Shown here piece after piece: positions 27,293-35,788 of a stretch of DNA of 64,000 nt. A program made the translations under genes and the position numbers. The DNA comes from Stutzerimonas stutzeri (GTDB lineage: Bacteria; Pseudomonadota; Gammaproteobacteria; Pseudomonadales; Pseudomonadaceae): assembly GCA_002345575.1 (NCBI GenBank), contig DDVX01000004.1, positions 1-64,000 on the forward strand. The letters run 5' to 3'. The notes beneath the pieces were generated by a model that worked only from the letters and a program-made list of their open reading frames with translations, was not told the origin of the DNA and did no database searches. Every line of letters starts with the position of its first letter. The stretch's first letter is position 1.

Positions 27293-28580
27293 CACCCTGC
27301 GCCCACTCACGCTGGGCGCCTTGCTGCTGGGCAGCGCGCTCTTTGCCACTTCGGCCTCAGCCCAGGTGCGCCCGCTGGACCGTATCGTTGCAATCGTCGA
27401 TAACGACGTAGTCATGCAGAGCCAGCTGGACCAGCGCCTGCGCGAAGTCCAGCAGACCATCGAAAAGCGCGGCGCGGAAATGCCGCCACTTGATGTCATG
27501 CAGCAGCAAGTACTGGAGCGCCTGATCACCGAGAACCTGCAGCTGCAGATCGGCGAACGCTCGGGCATTCGCATCGCCGACGAAGAGCTCAACCAGGCCC
27601 TGGCCACCATTGCCCAGCGCAACAATATGACGCTGGAGGAGTTTCGCGACGCACTGGAGCGCGACGGCCTGAGCCTGGACACCGCCCGTGAGCAGATTCG
27701 CCGCGAAATGGTCATCAACCGCGTGCGTCAGCGTCGTATTGCCGAGCGCATTCAGATATCCAATCAGGAAGTGGAAAACTTCCTCGCTTCGGATCTCGGC
27801 AAGCTGCAGCTCTCCGAAGAATACCGCCTGGCCAACATTCTGATTCCGGTACCCGAATCCTCCGATTCGGCAGCCATTCAGGCGGCTGAAGAAAGCGCAG
27901 CGGATACCTGGCAGCAACTGCAGAAAGGTGCGGATTTCGCGCAGCTGGCGGTGTCCCGCTCAGCCAGCGAGAACGCCTTGGAGGGCGGCGACATGGGCTG
28001 GCGCAAGGCTGCGCAGCTGCCGCCGCCGTTCGATACCCTGGTTCGCGAACTCGAAGTAGGTGAAGTGACCCAGCCGGTACGCACGCCGCCGGGCTTCATC
28101 ATGCTCAAGCTGCTGGACAAGCGTGGTGGCGATACCCAGGTGCGTGATGAGGTGCATGTCCGCCATATCCTGATCAAGCCAAGCCAGATTCGCAGCGAAG
28201 AGGAAAGCCGTCGCTTGATCGAGCGTCTGCGCGACCGCATCGAAGCGGGCGAAGACTTCGCCGAACTGGCGCGCAATTTTTCCGAAGACCCCGGTTCTGC
28301 CCTTAATGGCGGCGACTTGAGCTGGATCGACCCGAACTCGCTGGTTCCAGAGTTTCGCGAAGTCATGACCAACAGCGCCAACGGCCAGCTGTCTGAACCC
28401 TTCCAGTCCCAGTTCGGCTGGCACATCTTGGAAGTACTGGGCCGTCGCGCCACAGACGCCAGCGCGGAATTCCGTGAGCAACAAGCCGTGAACCTGCTGC
28501 GCAACCGCAAGTACGACGAAGAGCTGCAGGCCTGGTTGCGCCAGATCCGCGACGAAGCCTATGTGGAAGTGAAGCTGTAA
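27267..28580 (+). CDS. surA: Periplasmic chaperone / peptidyl-prolyl isomerase SurA
   Basis: Chaperones outer-membrane proteins, including LptD, through the periplasm. The 437-residue precursor has a signal peptide ending ATSASAQ, an N-terminal chaperone domain (VRPLDRIVAIVDNDVVMQSQ), and two parvulin domains (about 175-275 and 290-390; the second with HVRHILIKPS and NGGDLSWI). The start is a GTG at 27267 with AAGG 5 bases upstream; another GTG two codons later is also possible. It overlaps the end of lptD by 26 bases. Confidence 0.96.
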   Translation: MNVKIKLSDTLRPLTLGALLLGSALFATSASAQVRPLDRIVAIVDNDVVMQSQLDQRLREVQQTIEKRGAEMPPLDVMQQQVLERLITENLQLQIGERSGIRIADEELNQALATIAQRNNMTLEEFRDALERDGLSLDTAREQIRREMVINRVRQRRIAERIQISNQEVENFLASDLGKLQLSEEYRLANILIPVPESSDSAAIQAAEESAADTWQQLQKGADFAQLAVSRSASENALEGGDMGWRKAAQLPPPFDTLVRELEVGEVTQPVRTPPGFIMLKLLDKRGGDTQVRDEVHVRHILIKPSQIRSEEESRRLIERLRDRIEAGEDFAELARNFSEDPGSALNGGDLSWIDPNSLVPEFREVMTNSANGQLSEPFQSQFGWHILEVLGRRATDASAEFREQQAVNLLRNRKYDEELQAWLRQIRDEAYVEVKL

Positions 28581-28592
28581 GCTGTAGGGAAA

Positions 28593-28666
28593 CGTAGGGT
28601 GGATGTCGCTTTTTACATCCACCGCAACTTCGCTCGGCGGATCGATGAAGCGCGACCCACCCTACG
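28593..28666 (+). repeat. Dispersed palindromic element, copy A
   Basis: A 74-bp element between surA and pdxA with terminal inverted repeats CGTAGGGTGG and CCACCCTACG and an internal hairpin GGTGGATGT / ACATCCACC around GCGAC..TTTT sequence. Another copy (B) lies beside folK in the other orientation and shares the first 35 or so bases almost exactly. It looks like a MITE/REPIN-type element. A second palindromic motif follows at about 28680-28712 (GTCGAATTAG ... GTAATCCGTCGAC). Confidence 0.7.
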
Positions 28667-28757
28667 AAGCCCGCCTTTGTAGGTCGAATTAGCCGAAGGC
28701 GTAATCCGTCGACCAAAAGGCATAATCGGCTGATCAGAGACACAGATCGGAGACGCC

Positions 28758-29738
28758 ATGCCCCTTCCCTTCGTTGTCACACCCGGAGAACCAGCTGGCA
28801 TTGGTCCCGACCTCTGCTTGCTCATGGCCCGTGAAGCTCAACCTCACACGCTGATTGCCATCGCCAGCCTTGAGTTGCTTAAAGCGCGTGCCGAACTGCT
28901 CGGACTGGATATCCAGTTGCTACCGGTTCTGCCGGGCGCCTGGCCGCAAACACCGGCCCCGGCAGGTAGCCTTTACGTCTGGGATACGCCACTGAAAGCA
29001 CCGGCAGAGCCGGGCCGACTCGACCTCCGCAACGGCCAGTACGTGCTGGAGACCCTGACCCGTGCTGGCCAAGGCTGCCTGGATGGCCACTTCGCCGGGA
29101 TGATTACCGCCCCGGTGCACAAGGGCGTGATCAACGAGGCGGGCATTGCCTTCTCCGGTCATACCGAGTTTCTTGCCGAACTGACCCATACCGAACAGGT
29201 GGTGATGATGCTCGCCACGCACGGCATGCGAGTGGCGCTGGTTACCACACACTTACCGCTCAAGGATGTTGCCGCTGCAATCACCAGCGAACGTCTGGAG
29301 CGGGTCACGCGCATCCTGCATGCCGATCTTGTCGGCAAGTTTGGAATCGCCCGACCGCGCATCCTGGTCTGCGGCCTCAACCCACATGCGGGCGAAAGCG
29401 GCCACCTGGGGCGCGAAGAGATCGAGATTATCGAGCCGACACTGGCCCGTCTTCGCGATGATGGCATCGACCTGATCGGTCCGCTCCCTGCCGATACGCT
29501 GTTCACGCCGAAAAACCTCGACCATTGCGACGCGGTGCTGGCCATGTACCACGACCAGGGCCTGCCGGTGCTCAAGTACAAAGGCTTCGGCGCGGCGGTC
29601 AATGTCACCCTGGGACTGCCCATCGTGCGTACCTCGGTCGACCACGGTACCGCGCTGGATCTGGCCGGCACCGGACAGATTGATACCGGGAGCCTGCAAG
29701 TCGCACTCGAAACGGCTTATCAGATGAGCGGCGCATAG
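28758..29738 (+). CDS. pdxA: 4-hydroxythreonine-4-phosphate dehydrogenase
   Basis: NAD-dependent oxidation step of the DXP-dependent pyridoxal phosphate pathway. The 326-residue protein begins with VTPGEPAGIGPDLCL and has the substrate and metal histidine motifs ITAPVHKGVINEAG, FSGHTEFLAE, NPHAGESGHLGREE, and AMYHDQGLPVLKY. It follows the surA gene after the dispersed repeat and precedes rsmA, the usual gammaproteobacterial order. Confidence 0.97.
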   Translation: MPLPFVVTPGEPAGIGPDLCLLMAREAQPHTLIAIASLELLKARAELLGLDIQLLPVLPGAWPQTPAPAGSLYVWDTPLKAPAEPGRLDLRNGQYVLETLTRAGQGCLDGHFAGMITAPVHKGVINEAGIAFSGHTEFLAELTHTEQVVMMLATHGMRVALVTTHLPLKDVAAAITSERLERVTRILHADLVGKFGIARPRILVCGLNPHAGESGHLGREEIEIIEPTLARLRDDGIDLIGPLPADTLFTPKNLDHCDAVLAMYHDQGLPVLKYKGFGAAVNVTLGLPIVRTSVDHGTALDLAGTGQIDTGSLQVALETAYQMSGA

Positions 29739-29888
29739 TCGCTCGTCGGGACGATGAAGCCTGACCGACTTGCACCTGCAAGTCGGGATGATGCCGACAC
29801 CCGGCGCACCTGCTAAGCTTCGCGCCTTCGTATTTTTCGCTTTACGCTCTTGCTTGACGCTTGCGGCTTGAAGCCTGGAGCTGCCTTC

Positions 29889-30683
29889 ATGTCCGAGTAC
29901 CAACACCGCGCGCGCAAGCGCTTTGGCCAGAACTTTCTGCACGATGCCGGGGTGATTCACCGCATCCTGCGGGCCATTCATGCCAGGCCGGACGAGCGGC
30001 TCGTCGAGATCGGTCCTGGCCAGGGTGCGTTGACCGAAGGCCTGCTCCATAGCGGCGCGCATCTGGATGTGGTGGAACTGGATCTGGACCTGATCCCGAT
30101 CCTGCAGCACCAATTCGCCGAACGCGAGAACTTCACCCTGCACCAGGGTGATGCACTGAAGTTCGACTTTGCTCGTCTGAGCGAAGCGCCCGACAGCCTG
30201 CGTATCGTCGGCAACTTGCCCTACAACATCTCCACACCACTGATCTTCCACCTGCTCGATCACGCGCACCTGATCCGCGACATGCACTTCATGCTGCAGA
30301 AGGAAGTGGTCGAGCGCCTGGCCGCGCAGCCCGGCGGCGGAGACTGGGGCCGGCTATCGATCATGGTGCAGTACCATTGTCGCGTAGAGCACCTGTTCAA
30401 TGTCGGGCCGGGTGCTTTCAACCCCGCGCCCAAGGTCGATTCGGCCATCGTCCGGCTGGTACCACACGCGGAGCTGCCGCATCCGGCACGTGATCACCGT
30501 CAGCTCGAAACCGTCGTTCGCCAGGCCTTCAATCAGCGTCGCAAGACCCTGCGCAATACGCTTAAGGGCCTGCTTGACGCAGATGCCATCGCCGCCGCAG
30601 ACGTCGACGGCGGCCTGCGCCCCGAGCAGCTGGATCTCGCCGCATTCGTTCGTCTTTCCGACCAACTACCCGTCCTTGCATAA
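29889..30683 (+). CDS. rsmA: 16S rRNA dimethyladenosine transferase
   Basis: KsgA methyltransferase that dimethylates two adjacent adenines near the 3' end of 16S rRNA. The 264-residue protein has KRFGQNFLHDAGVI, the SAM motif VEIGPGQGALTEGL, and the catalytic NLPYNISTPLIFHLL. The ATG at 29889 gives MSEYQHRARKRFGQ, the expected start. Followed closely by apaG and apaH. Confidence 0.97.
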   Translation: MSEYQHRARKRFGQNFLHDAGVIHRILRAIHARPDERLVEIGPGQGALTEGLLHSGAHLDVVELDLDLIPILQHQFAERENFTLHQGDALKFDFARLSEAPDSLRIVGNLPYNISTPLIFHLLDHAHLIRDMHFMLQKEVVERLAAQPGGGDWGRLSIMVQYHCRVEHLFNVGPGAFNPAPKVDSAIVRLVPHAELPHPARDHRQLETVVRQAFNQRRKTLRNTLKGLLDADAIAAADVDGGLRPEQLDLAAFVRLSDQLPVLA

Positions 30684-30703
30684 CGGCACACCGAGCAGAA
30701 ACC

Positions 30704-31087
30704 ATGTCTGAAGATCTTCGTTACCAGATCGACGTCAGCGTCACGCCACAGTACTTGCCCGAGCAATCGCAGCCGGAACAAAACCGCTATGCCTTTGCCT
30801 ACAAGGTAGTGATCGAAAATAACGGCCAGGTGCCAGCCCAGCTGCTGTCGCGTCACTGGATCATCACCGACGGCGACGGCCAGGTGCAGGAAGTGCGTGG
30901 CGCTGGCGTGGTCGGCGAACAACCGCTGATCGCACCGGGCCAGCAGCATGTCTATACCAGCGGCACCCTGATGAGCTCCACTGTCGGCATCATGCAGGGC
31001 AGCTACCAAATGCTTGCCGATGATGGTCACACGTTCGATGCAATAATCGCCCCCTTTCGCCTCGCCGTTCCCGGAGTGCTGCATTGA
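30704..31087 (+). CDS. apaG: ApaG protein
   Basis: A 127-residue ApaG/DUF525 domain of fibronectin-III-like fold and unknown biochemical role. Family motifs RHWIITDGDGQVQEVRGAGVVGEQPL and YTSGTLMSSTVGIMQGSYQM are clear. It sits between rsmA and apaH, and its stop overlaps the apaH start. Confidence 0.96.
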   Translation: MSEDLRYQIDVSVTPQYLPEQSQPEQNRYAFAYKVVIENNGQVPAQLLSRHWIITDGDGQVQEVRGAGVVGEQPLIAPGQQHVYTSGTLMSSTVGIMQGSYQMLADDGHTFDAIIAPFRLAVPGVLH

Positions 31088-31911
31088 CCACTTACGCTGT
31101 GGGCGATCTGCAGGGTTGCCTTGAGCCCCTCCAATGCCTGCTGCAACAGGTCGATTTCAGTCCGTCCCGCGATTGCCTGTGGCTGGCCGGTGATCTGGTC
31201 AACCGGGGCCCGCAGTCACTGGAAACGCTACGCTTCGTGCGTGACCTAGGGAGCTCGGGTGTCGCAGTGCTTGGCAACCACGATCTGCATTTGCTGGCCG
31301 TGGCCCGCAATATCGACCGCCTGAAGCGCTCCGATACCCTGAGGCCGATTCTCGACGCACCTGACCGCACCGAGTTGATCGACTGGCTGCGCCAGCAGAA
31401 GCTCGTACACCACGACAGCGAACGAGAAGCCACCATGGTTCACGCCGGCATCCCGCCGCAGTGGACGCTGGAAAAAGCTCTCAGACGCGCCGCCGAAGTA
31501 GAGGAAGTGCTACGTGACGATGCTCTGCTGTTGCCGTTTCTCGATGGCATGTACGGCAACCAGCCGGCCAAGTGGGACAAGGATTTGCACGGCGTTCCAC
31601 GGCTGCGCCTGATCACCAACTATTTCACCCGCATGCGCTTCTGCAAGGCGGACGGCACGCTGAATCTGGAAGCCAAGGAAGGTCTCGATACCGCTCCCGC
31701 CGGCTACGCCCCCTGGTTCAGCCATCCCAATCGCAAGACACGTGGCTGCAAGATCATCTTCGGCCATTGGGCCGCGCTGGAAGGCCACTGCGAAGAGCCC
31801 AACGTGTTCGCCTTGGACACCGGCTGCGTCTGGGGCAATGTCATGACCCTGATGAACCTCGACAGCGGCGAAATGCTCCGCTGCGATTGCGACCACGAGG
31901 AGCCAACATGA
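31084..31911 (+). CDS. apaH: Symmetrical bis(5'-nucleosyl)-tetraphosphatase
   Basis: Hydrolyses Ap4A to two ADP and can decap NpnN-RNA. The 275-residue calcineurin-like phosphatase has the metal motifs GDLQGCLEPL, GDLVNRGPQSLE, GNHDLHLL and the later histidine HAGIPP and FGHWAAL. Start is TTG at 31084, overlapping the apaG stop (TTGA), and its own stop overlaps the glpE start, so apaG-apaH-glpE are translationally coupled. Confidence 0.96.
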   Translation: MTTYAVGDLQGCLEPLQCLLQQVDFSPSRDCLWLAGDLVNRGPQSLETLRFVRDLGSSGVAVLGNHDLHLLAVARNIDRLKRSDTLRPILDAPDRTELIDWLRQQKLVHHDSEREATMVHAGIPPQWTLEKALRRAAEVEEVLRDDALLLPFLDGMYGNQPAKWDKDLHGVPRLRLITNYFTRMRFCKADGTLNLEAKEGLDTAPAGYAPWFSHPNRKTRGCKIIFGHWAALEGHCEEPNVFALDTGCVWGNVMTLMNLDSGEMLRCDCDHEEPT

Positions 31912-32237
31912 CCGATTTCAAACGTATCTCCCCCCAGCAGGCCCAGGCACTACGCGAACAGGGTGGTGTAGTGGTGGATATACGCGACGTCCACAGCTAC
32001 TCCAGCGGGCACATTCGCGGCTCGACTCATCTGGACAATCACTCGCTGCATGATTTCATTGCCGCAGCCGACCTCGATCAGCCTCTGATCGTCACCTGCT
32101 ACCACGGCCACTCCAGCCAAAGCGCCGCAGCTTATCTGGTCAATCAGGGCTTCTCGGACGTCTACAGCCTCGACGGCGGTTTTGAAGTCTGGCGCCACAC
32201 TTTCCCGCAAGACGTCGACCAGGGCGACCCGACATAA
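31908..32237 (+). CDS. glpE: Thiosulfate sulfurtransferase GlpE
   Basis: Single-domain rhodanese moving sulfane sulfur from thiosulfate to cyanide or other thiols. The 109-residue protein has the active-site loop VTCYHGHSSQSAA with the catalytic cysteine, and VVVDIRD and LDGGFEVW typical of the family. It starts at ATG 31908, overlapping the apaH stop. Confidence 0.95.
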   Translation: MTDFKRISPQQAQALREQGGVVVDIRDVHSYSSGHIRGSTHLDNHSLHDFIAAADLDQPLIVTCYHGHSSQSAAAYLVNQGFSDVYSLDGGFEVWRHTFPQDVDQGDPT

Positions 32238-32252
32238 AAAGTTACCCTTGGA

Positions 32253-32273
32253 AGGCCGCATATCACGCGGCCT
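32253..32273. terminator. Hairpin after glpE
   Basis: AGGCCGC (32253-32259), a 7-base loop and GCGGCCT (32267-32273) form a stem 15 bp after the glpE stop. No strong U-run follows. The rest of the 269-bp gap to prkA shows no gene; it should hold the prkA promoter, but I cannot identify boxes with confidence. Confidence 0.5.
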
Positions 32274-32506
32274 AGAGCCTTTCGGCTGATAAAAATCAGC
32301 ACCAAATCGCCGCTCGCCCCCTTTAGCTCGCCAAATCCGAACTATCCTTGAGCTCAGGCCATCCAACAGGTGAAAGTCGACCGGGCCTCAGATCACGACC
32401 ATCGGCCGTTCGGGGGAGCGCCACCACAAGGTCGCTGCACAACAGCTGGCCGCCCCTGAATGCCTGATGACAACACCGGCTCCGAGCATCGTCCGAGGTG
32501 AAGTCA

Positions 32507-34429
32507 ATGAGCATATTCAGCCATTACCAGCAACGATTCGAAGCAACCCGGCAAGAGGAGTATTCGCTTCAGGAATATCTCGATCTGTGCAAGGAAGATC
32601 CGGGCACCTACGCCACCGCGGCTGAACGCCTATTGATGGCGATCGGCGAGCCCGAGCTGATCGATACCTCGACCGACTCGCGCCTGTCGCGAATCTTTTC
32701 CAACAAGGTGATCCGCCGCTATCCAGCGTTCAGTGATTTCCACGGCATGGAGGATTGCATCGACCAGATCGTCTCCTACTTCCGCCATGCCGCGCAGGGG
32801 CTGGAGGAGAAGAAGCAGATCCTCTATCTGCTTGGTCCAGTGGGTGGTGGCAAGTCTTCACTGGCGGAAAAACTCAAGCACCTGATGGAAAAAGTGCCCT
32901 TCTACGCCATCAAGGATTCGCCGGTATTCGAGTCACCACTGGGGTTGTTCAACCCTGCCGAAGATGCGCAGATTCTCGAAGAAGATTACGGCATTCCTCC
33001 GCGCCATCTCACATCGATCATGTCCCCCTGGGCCACCAAGCGCTTGCAGGAATTCGGTGGAGACATCAGCCAGTTCCGCGTAGTCAAACTCTATCCCTCG
33101 ATCCTCAATCAGATTGCCGTAGCCAAGACCGAGCCGGGCGACGAGAACAACCAGGACATTTCCGCACTGGTGGGCAAGGTGGATATCCGCAAACTCGAAG
33201 AATTCCCACAAAACGACGCTGACGCCTACAGTTACTCAGGCGCGCTGTGCCGAGCCAACCAAGGCCTGATGGAATTCGTCGAGATGTTCAAGGCACCGAT
33301 CAAGGTGCTACACCCGCTACTGACCGCCACCCAGGAAGGCAACTACAACAGCACCGAGGGCCTTGGGGCGATTCCCTACAGCGGCATCCTGTTGGCTCAC
33401 TCCAACGAATCGGAATGGCACAGCTTCCGCAACAACAAGAACAACGAAGCCTTTATCGACCGTATCTACATCGTCAAGGTGCCGTACTGCCTGCGCGTCA
33501 GCGACGAGGTAAAAATTTACGACAAACTGCTGTTCAACAGCTCTCTGTCCAGAGCCCACTGTGCGCCCGATACGCTGAAGATGCTCGCGCAGTTCTCGGT
33601 GCTCTCGCGGCTGAAGGAGCCGGATAACTCCAATATCTACTCGAAGATGCGCGTCTACGACGGCGAAAATCTCAAGGACACCGACCCCAAGGCCAAGTCG
33701 ATCCAGGAATACCGTGACACGGCCGGTGTCGACGAAGGCATGAACGGCCTTTCGACCCGTTTCGCCTTCAAGATCCTGTCCAAGGTGTTCAACTTCGATC
33801 CTCACGAGATAGCTGCGAACCCCGTACACCTGCTTTATGTGCTGGAGCAGCAGATCGAGCAGGAGCAGTTTCCGGCTGAAGTCCGCGAAAAGTACCTGCG
33901 CTTCATCAAGGAATACCTGGCACCGCGCTACGTCGAGTTCATCGGCAAGGAAATCCAGACCGCTTACCTGGAAAGCTACAGCGAATACGGTCAGAACATT
34001 TTCGACCGCTACGTGCTCTACGCCGACTTCTGGATCCAGGATCAGGAATACCGCGACCCGGAAACCGGCGAAATCCTCAACCGCATGGCTCTTAACGAAG
34101 AGCTAGAGAAGATCGAAAAACCCGCCGGCATCAGCAACCCGAAGGATTTCCGCAACGAGATCGTCAACTTCGTACTGCGCGCCCGGGCCAACAACAACGG
34201 CAAGAACCCCTCCTGGCTCAGCTATGAAAAGCTGCGCGTGGTAATCGAGAAGAAAATGTTCTCCAACACCGAGGACCTTCTGCCGGTCATCAGCTTCAAC
34301 GCCAAGGCCAGCAAGGAAGACCAGAAGAAACACAGCGACTTCGTCGTGCGCATGGTCGAGCGCGGCTACACGGAGAAACAGGTTCGCCTGCTCTCGGAAT
34401 GGTATCTGCGTGTACGTAAATCGCAGTAG
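32507..34429 (+). CDS. prkA: PrkA-family AAA/serine kinase
   Basis: A 640-residue YeaG/PrkA protein, a stress-linked kinase with an AAA-type ATPase core (Walker A LGPVGGGKSSLAEKL near 105) and a C-terminal PrkA domain. In E. coli yeaG is induced on starvation with yeaH; here the same trio prkA-yeaH-ycgB lies together. ATG at 32507 (MSIFSHYQQRFE) gives the usual family length; an ATG three codons earlier is also open. Confidence 0.94.
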   Translation: MSIFSHYQQRFEATRQEEYSLQEYLDLCKEDPGTYATAAERLLMAIGEPELIDTSTDSRLSRIFSNKVIRRYPAFSDFHGMEDCIDQIVSYFRHAAQGLEEKKQILYLLGPVGGGKSSLAEKLKHLMEKVPFYAIKDSPVFESPLGLFNPAEDAQILEEDYGIPPRHLTSIMSPWATKRLQEFGGDISQFRVVKLYPSILNQIAVAKTEPGDENNQDISALVGKVDIRKLEEFPQNDADAYSYSGALCRANQGLMEFVEMFKAPIKVLHPLLTATQEGNYNSTEGLGAIPYSGILLAHSNESEWHSFRNNKNNEAFIDRIYIVKVPYCLRVSDEVKIYDKLLFNSSLSRAHCAPDTLKMLAQFSVLSRLKEPDNSNIYSKMRVYDGENLKDTDPKAKSIQEYRDTAGVDEGMNGLSTRFAFKILSKVFNFDPHEIAANPVHLLYVLEQQIEQEQFPAEVREKYLRFIKEYLAPRYVEFIGKEIQTAYLESYSEYGQNIFDRYVLYADFWIQDQEYRDPETGEILNRMALNEELEKIEKPAGISNPKDFRNEIVNFVLRARANNNGKNPSWLSYEKLRVVIEKKMFSNTEDLLPVISFNAKASKEDQKKHSDFVVRMVERGYTEKQVRLLSEWYLRVRKSQ

Positions 34430-34444
34430 AGCAGCTTGATGCCT

Positions 34445-34487
34445 GAATCCAGCGCTGGAAGTGAAACATGCTTCCAGCGCTGGATTC
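34445..34487. repeat. Perfect 17-bp inverted repeat between prkA and yeaH
   Basis: The arms GAATCCAGCGCTGGAAG (34445-34461) and CTTCCAGCGCTGGATTC (34471-34487) are exact complements with a 9-base loop. Each arm also contains the self-complementary CCAGCGCTGG. It lies 15 bp after the prkA stop and 20 bp before the yeaH start; no U-run follows. Such a hairpin inside an operon could be an mRNA processing or stability element, a partial terminator, or a protein site. Confidence 0.85.
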
Positions 34488-34506
34488 CAGCTGCACCGGA
34501 GGGGCT

Positions 34507-35778
34507 ATGAGCTACGTGATCGACCGCCGCCTGAACGGCAAGAACAAGAGTACGGTGAACCGCCAGCGGTTCCTGCAGCGTTACCGTGGGCATATCAAGA
34601 AGGCGGTGGAGGAAGCTGTGGGACGGCGCTCCATCACCGACATGGAGCATGGCGAACAGATCAGCATTCCCGGCCGCGATATCGATGAGCCGGTTCTGCA
34701 CCATGGCCGCGGCGGCCGACAGACCGTCGTCCACCCAGGCAACAAGGAATTCGTTGCCGGTGAGCGCATCCCGCGACCGCAAGGAGGCGGTGGCGGAGGT
34801 GGCGCCGGACAGGCCAGCAATAGCGGCGAAGGCATGGATGACTTCGTCTTCCAGATCACTCAGGAGGAGTTCCTCGATTTCATGTTCGAGGATCTCGAGC
34901 TGCCCAACCTGGTCAAGCGCCACCTCACCGGTAGCGACACCTTCAAGACGGTACGCGCCGGCATCAGCAATGAAGGCAACCCGTCGCGGATCAATATCGT
35001 CCGTACCCTGCGTTCGGCACATGCCAGACGCATCGCACTATCGGGCAGCAGCCGCACGAAACTGCGCGAGGCAAAGGCCGAACTGGCGCGACTCAAGCTT
35101 GAAGAGCCGGACAATTTCACCGATATCCAGGCCGCGGAGCAGGAAATCGAGCGTTTGAGCGCACGCATCAACCGCGTACCCTTTCTCGACACCTTCGACC
35201 TGAAATACAACCTGTTGGTCAAACACCCCAACCCCAGCTCCAAGGCCGTGATGTTCTGCCTGATGGACGTTTCCGGCTCCATGACCCAGTCCACCAAGGA
35301 CATCGCCAAGCGCTTCTTCATCCTGCTCTACCTGTTTCTCAAACGCAGCTACGACAAGATCGAGGTGGTGTTCATCCGCCACCACACCAGTGCGAAGGAA
35401 GTGGACGAGGAGGAGTTCTTCTACTCGCGGGAAACTGGCGGCACCATCGTTTCCAGCGCACTGAAAATGATGCAGGAAATCATGGCCGAGCGTTATCCGG
35501 TCAACGAGTGGAACATCTATGCGGCCCAAGCCTCGGACGGCGACAACTGGAACGATGATTCGCCGGTCTGCCGCGACATTTTGATCAACCAGATCATGCC
35601 GTTCGTCCAGTACTTTTCCTACGTCGAGATTACGCCGCGCGAACATCAGGCTCTGTGGTACGAATACAACCAGGTGGCCGAAGCTTTTGCCGATTCGTTC
35701 GCCCAGCAGCAACTGGTGAGCGCGGGGGATATCTATCCGGTGTTCCGCGAACTCTTCCAGCGACGCATGGCCAGCTGA
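34507..35778 (+). CDS. yeaH: YeaH/DUF444 family protein with von Willebrand A domain
   Basis: A 423-residue protein of unknown mechanism that always travels with prkA and ycgB. It has the DUF444 start YVIDRRLNGKNKSTVNRQRF, a Gly-rich stretch (about 96-108), and a MIDAS motif MDVSGSMTQ (about 256-264) for metal-dependent binding. ATG at 34507 follows a GGAGGGG ribosome site. Ten bases before ycgB. Confidence 0.93.
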   Translation: MSYVIDRRLNGKNKSTVNRQRFLQRYRGHIKKAVEEAVGRRSITDMEHGEQISIPGRDIDEPVLHHGRGGRQTVVHPGNKEFVAGERIPRPQGGGGGGGAGQASNSGEGMDDFVFQITQEEFLDFMFEDLELPNLVKRHLTGSDTFKTVRAGISNEGNPSRINIVRTLRSAHARRIALSGSSRTKLREAKAELARLKLEEPDNFTDIQAAEQEIERLSARINRVPFLDTFDLKYNLLVKHPNPSSKAVMFCLMDVSGSMTQSTKDIAKRFFILLYLFLKRSYDKIEVVFIRHHTSAKEVDEEEFFYSRETGGTIVSSALKMMQEIMAERYPVNEWNIYAAQASDGDNWNDDSPVCRDILINQIMPFVQYFSYVEITPREHQALWYEYNQVAEAFADSFAQQQLVSAGDIYPVFRELFQRRMAS

Positions 35779-35788
35779 GGTACGCAGT

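Noticed and set aside
26240..27718. A 492-codon open frame on the minus strand opposite lptD/surA
   Set aside because: It is a codon-bias shadow of the lptD and surA genes: no recognisable domains, and it crosses the junction of two certain genes on the other strand.
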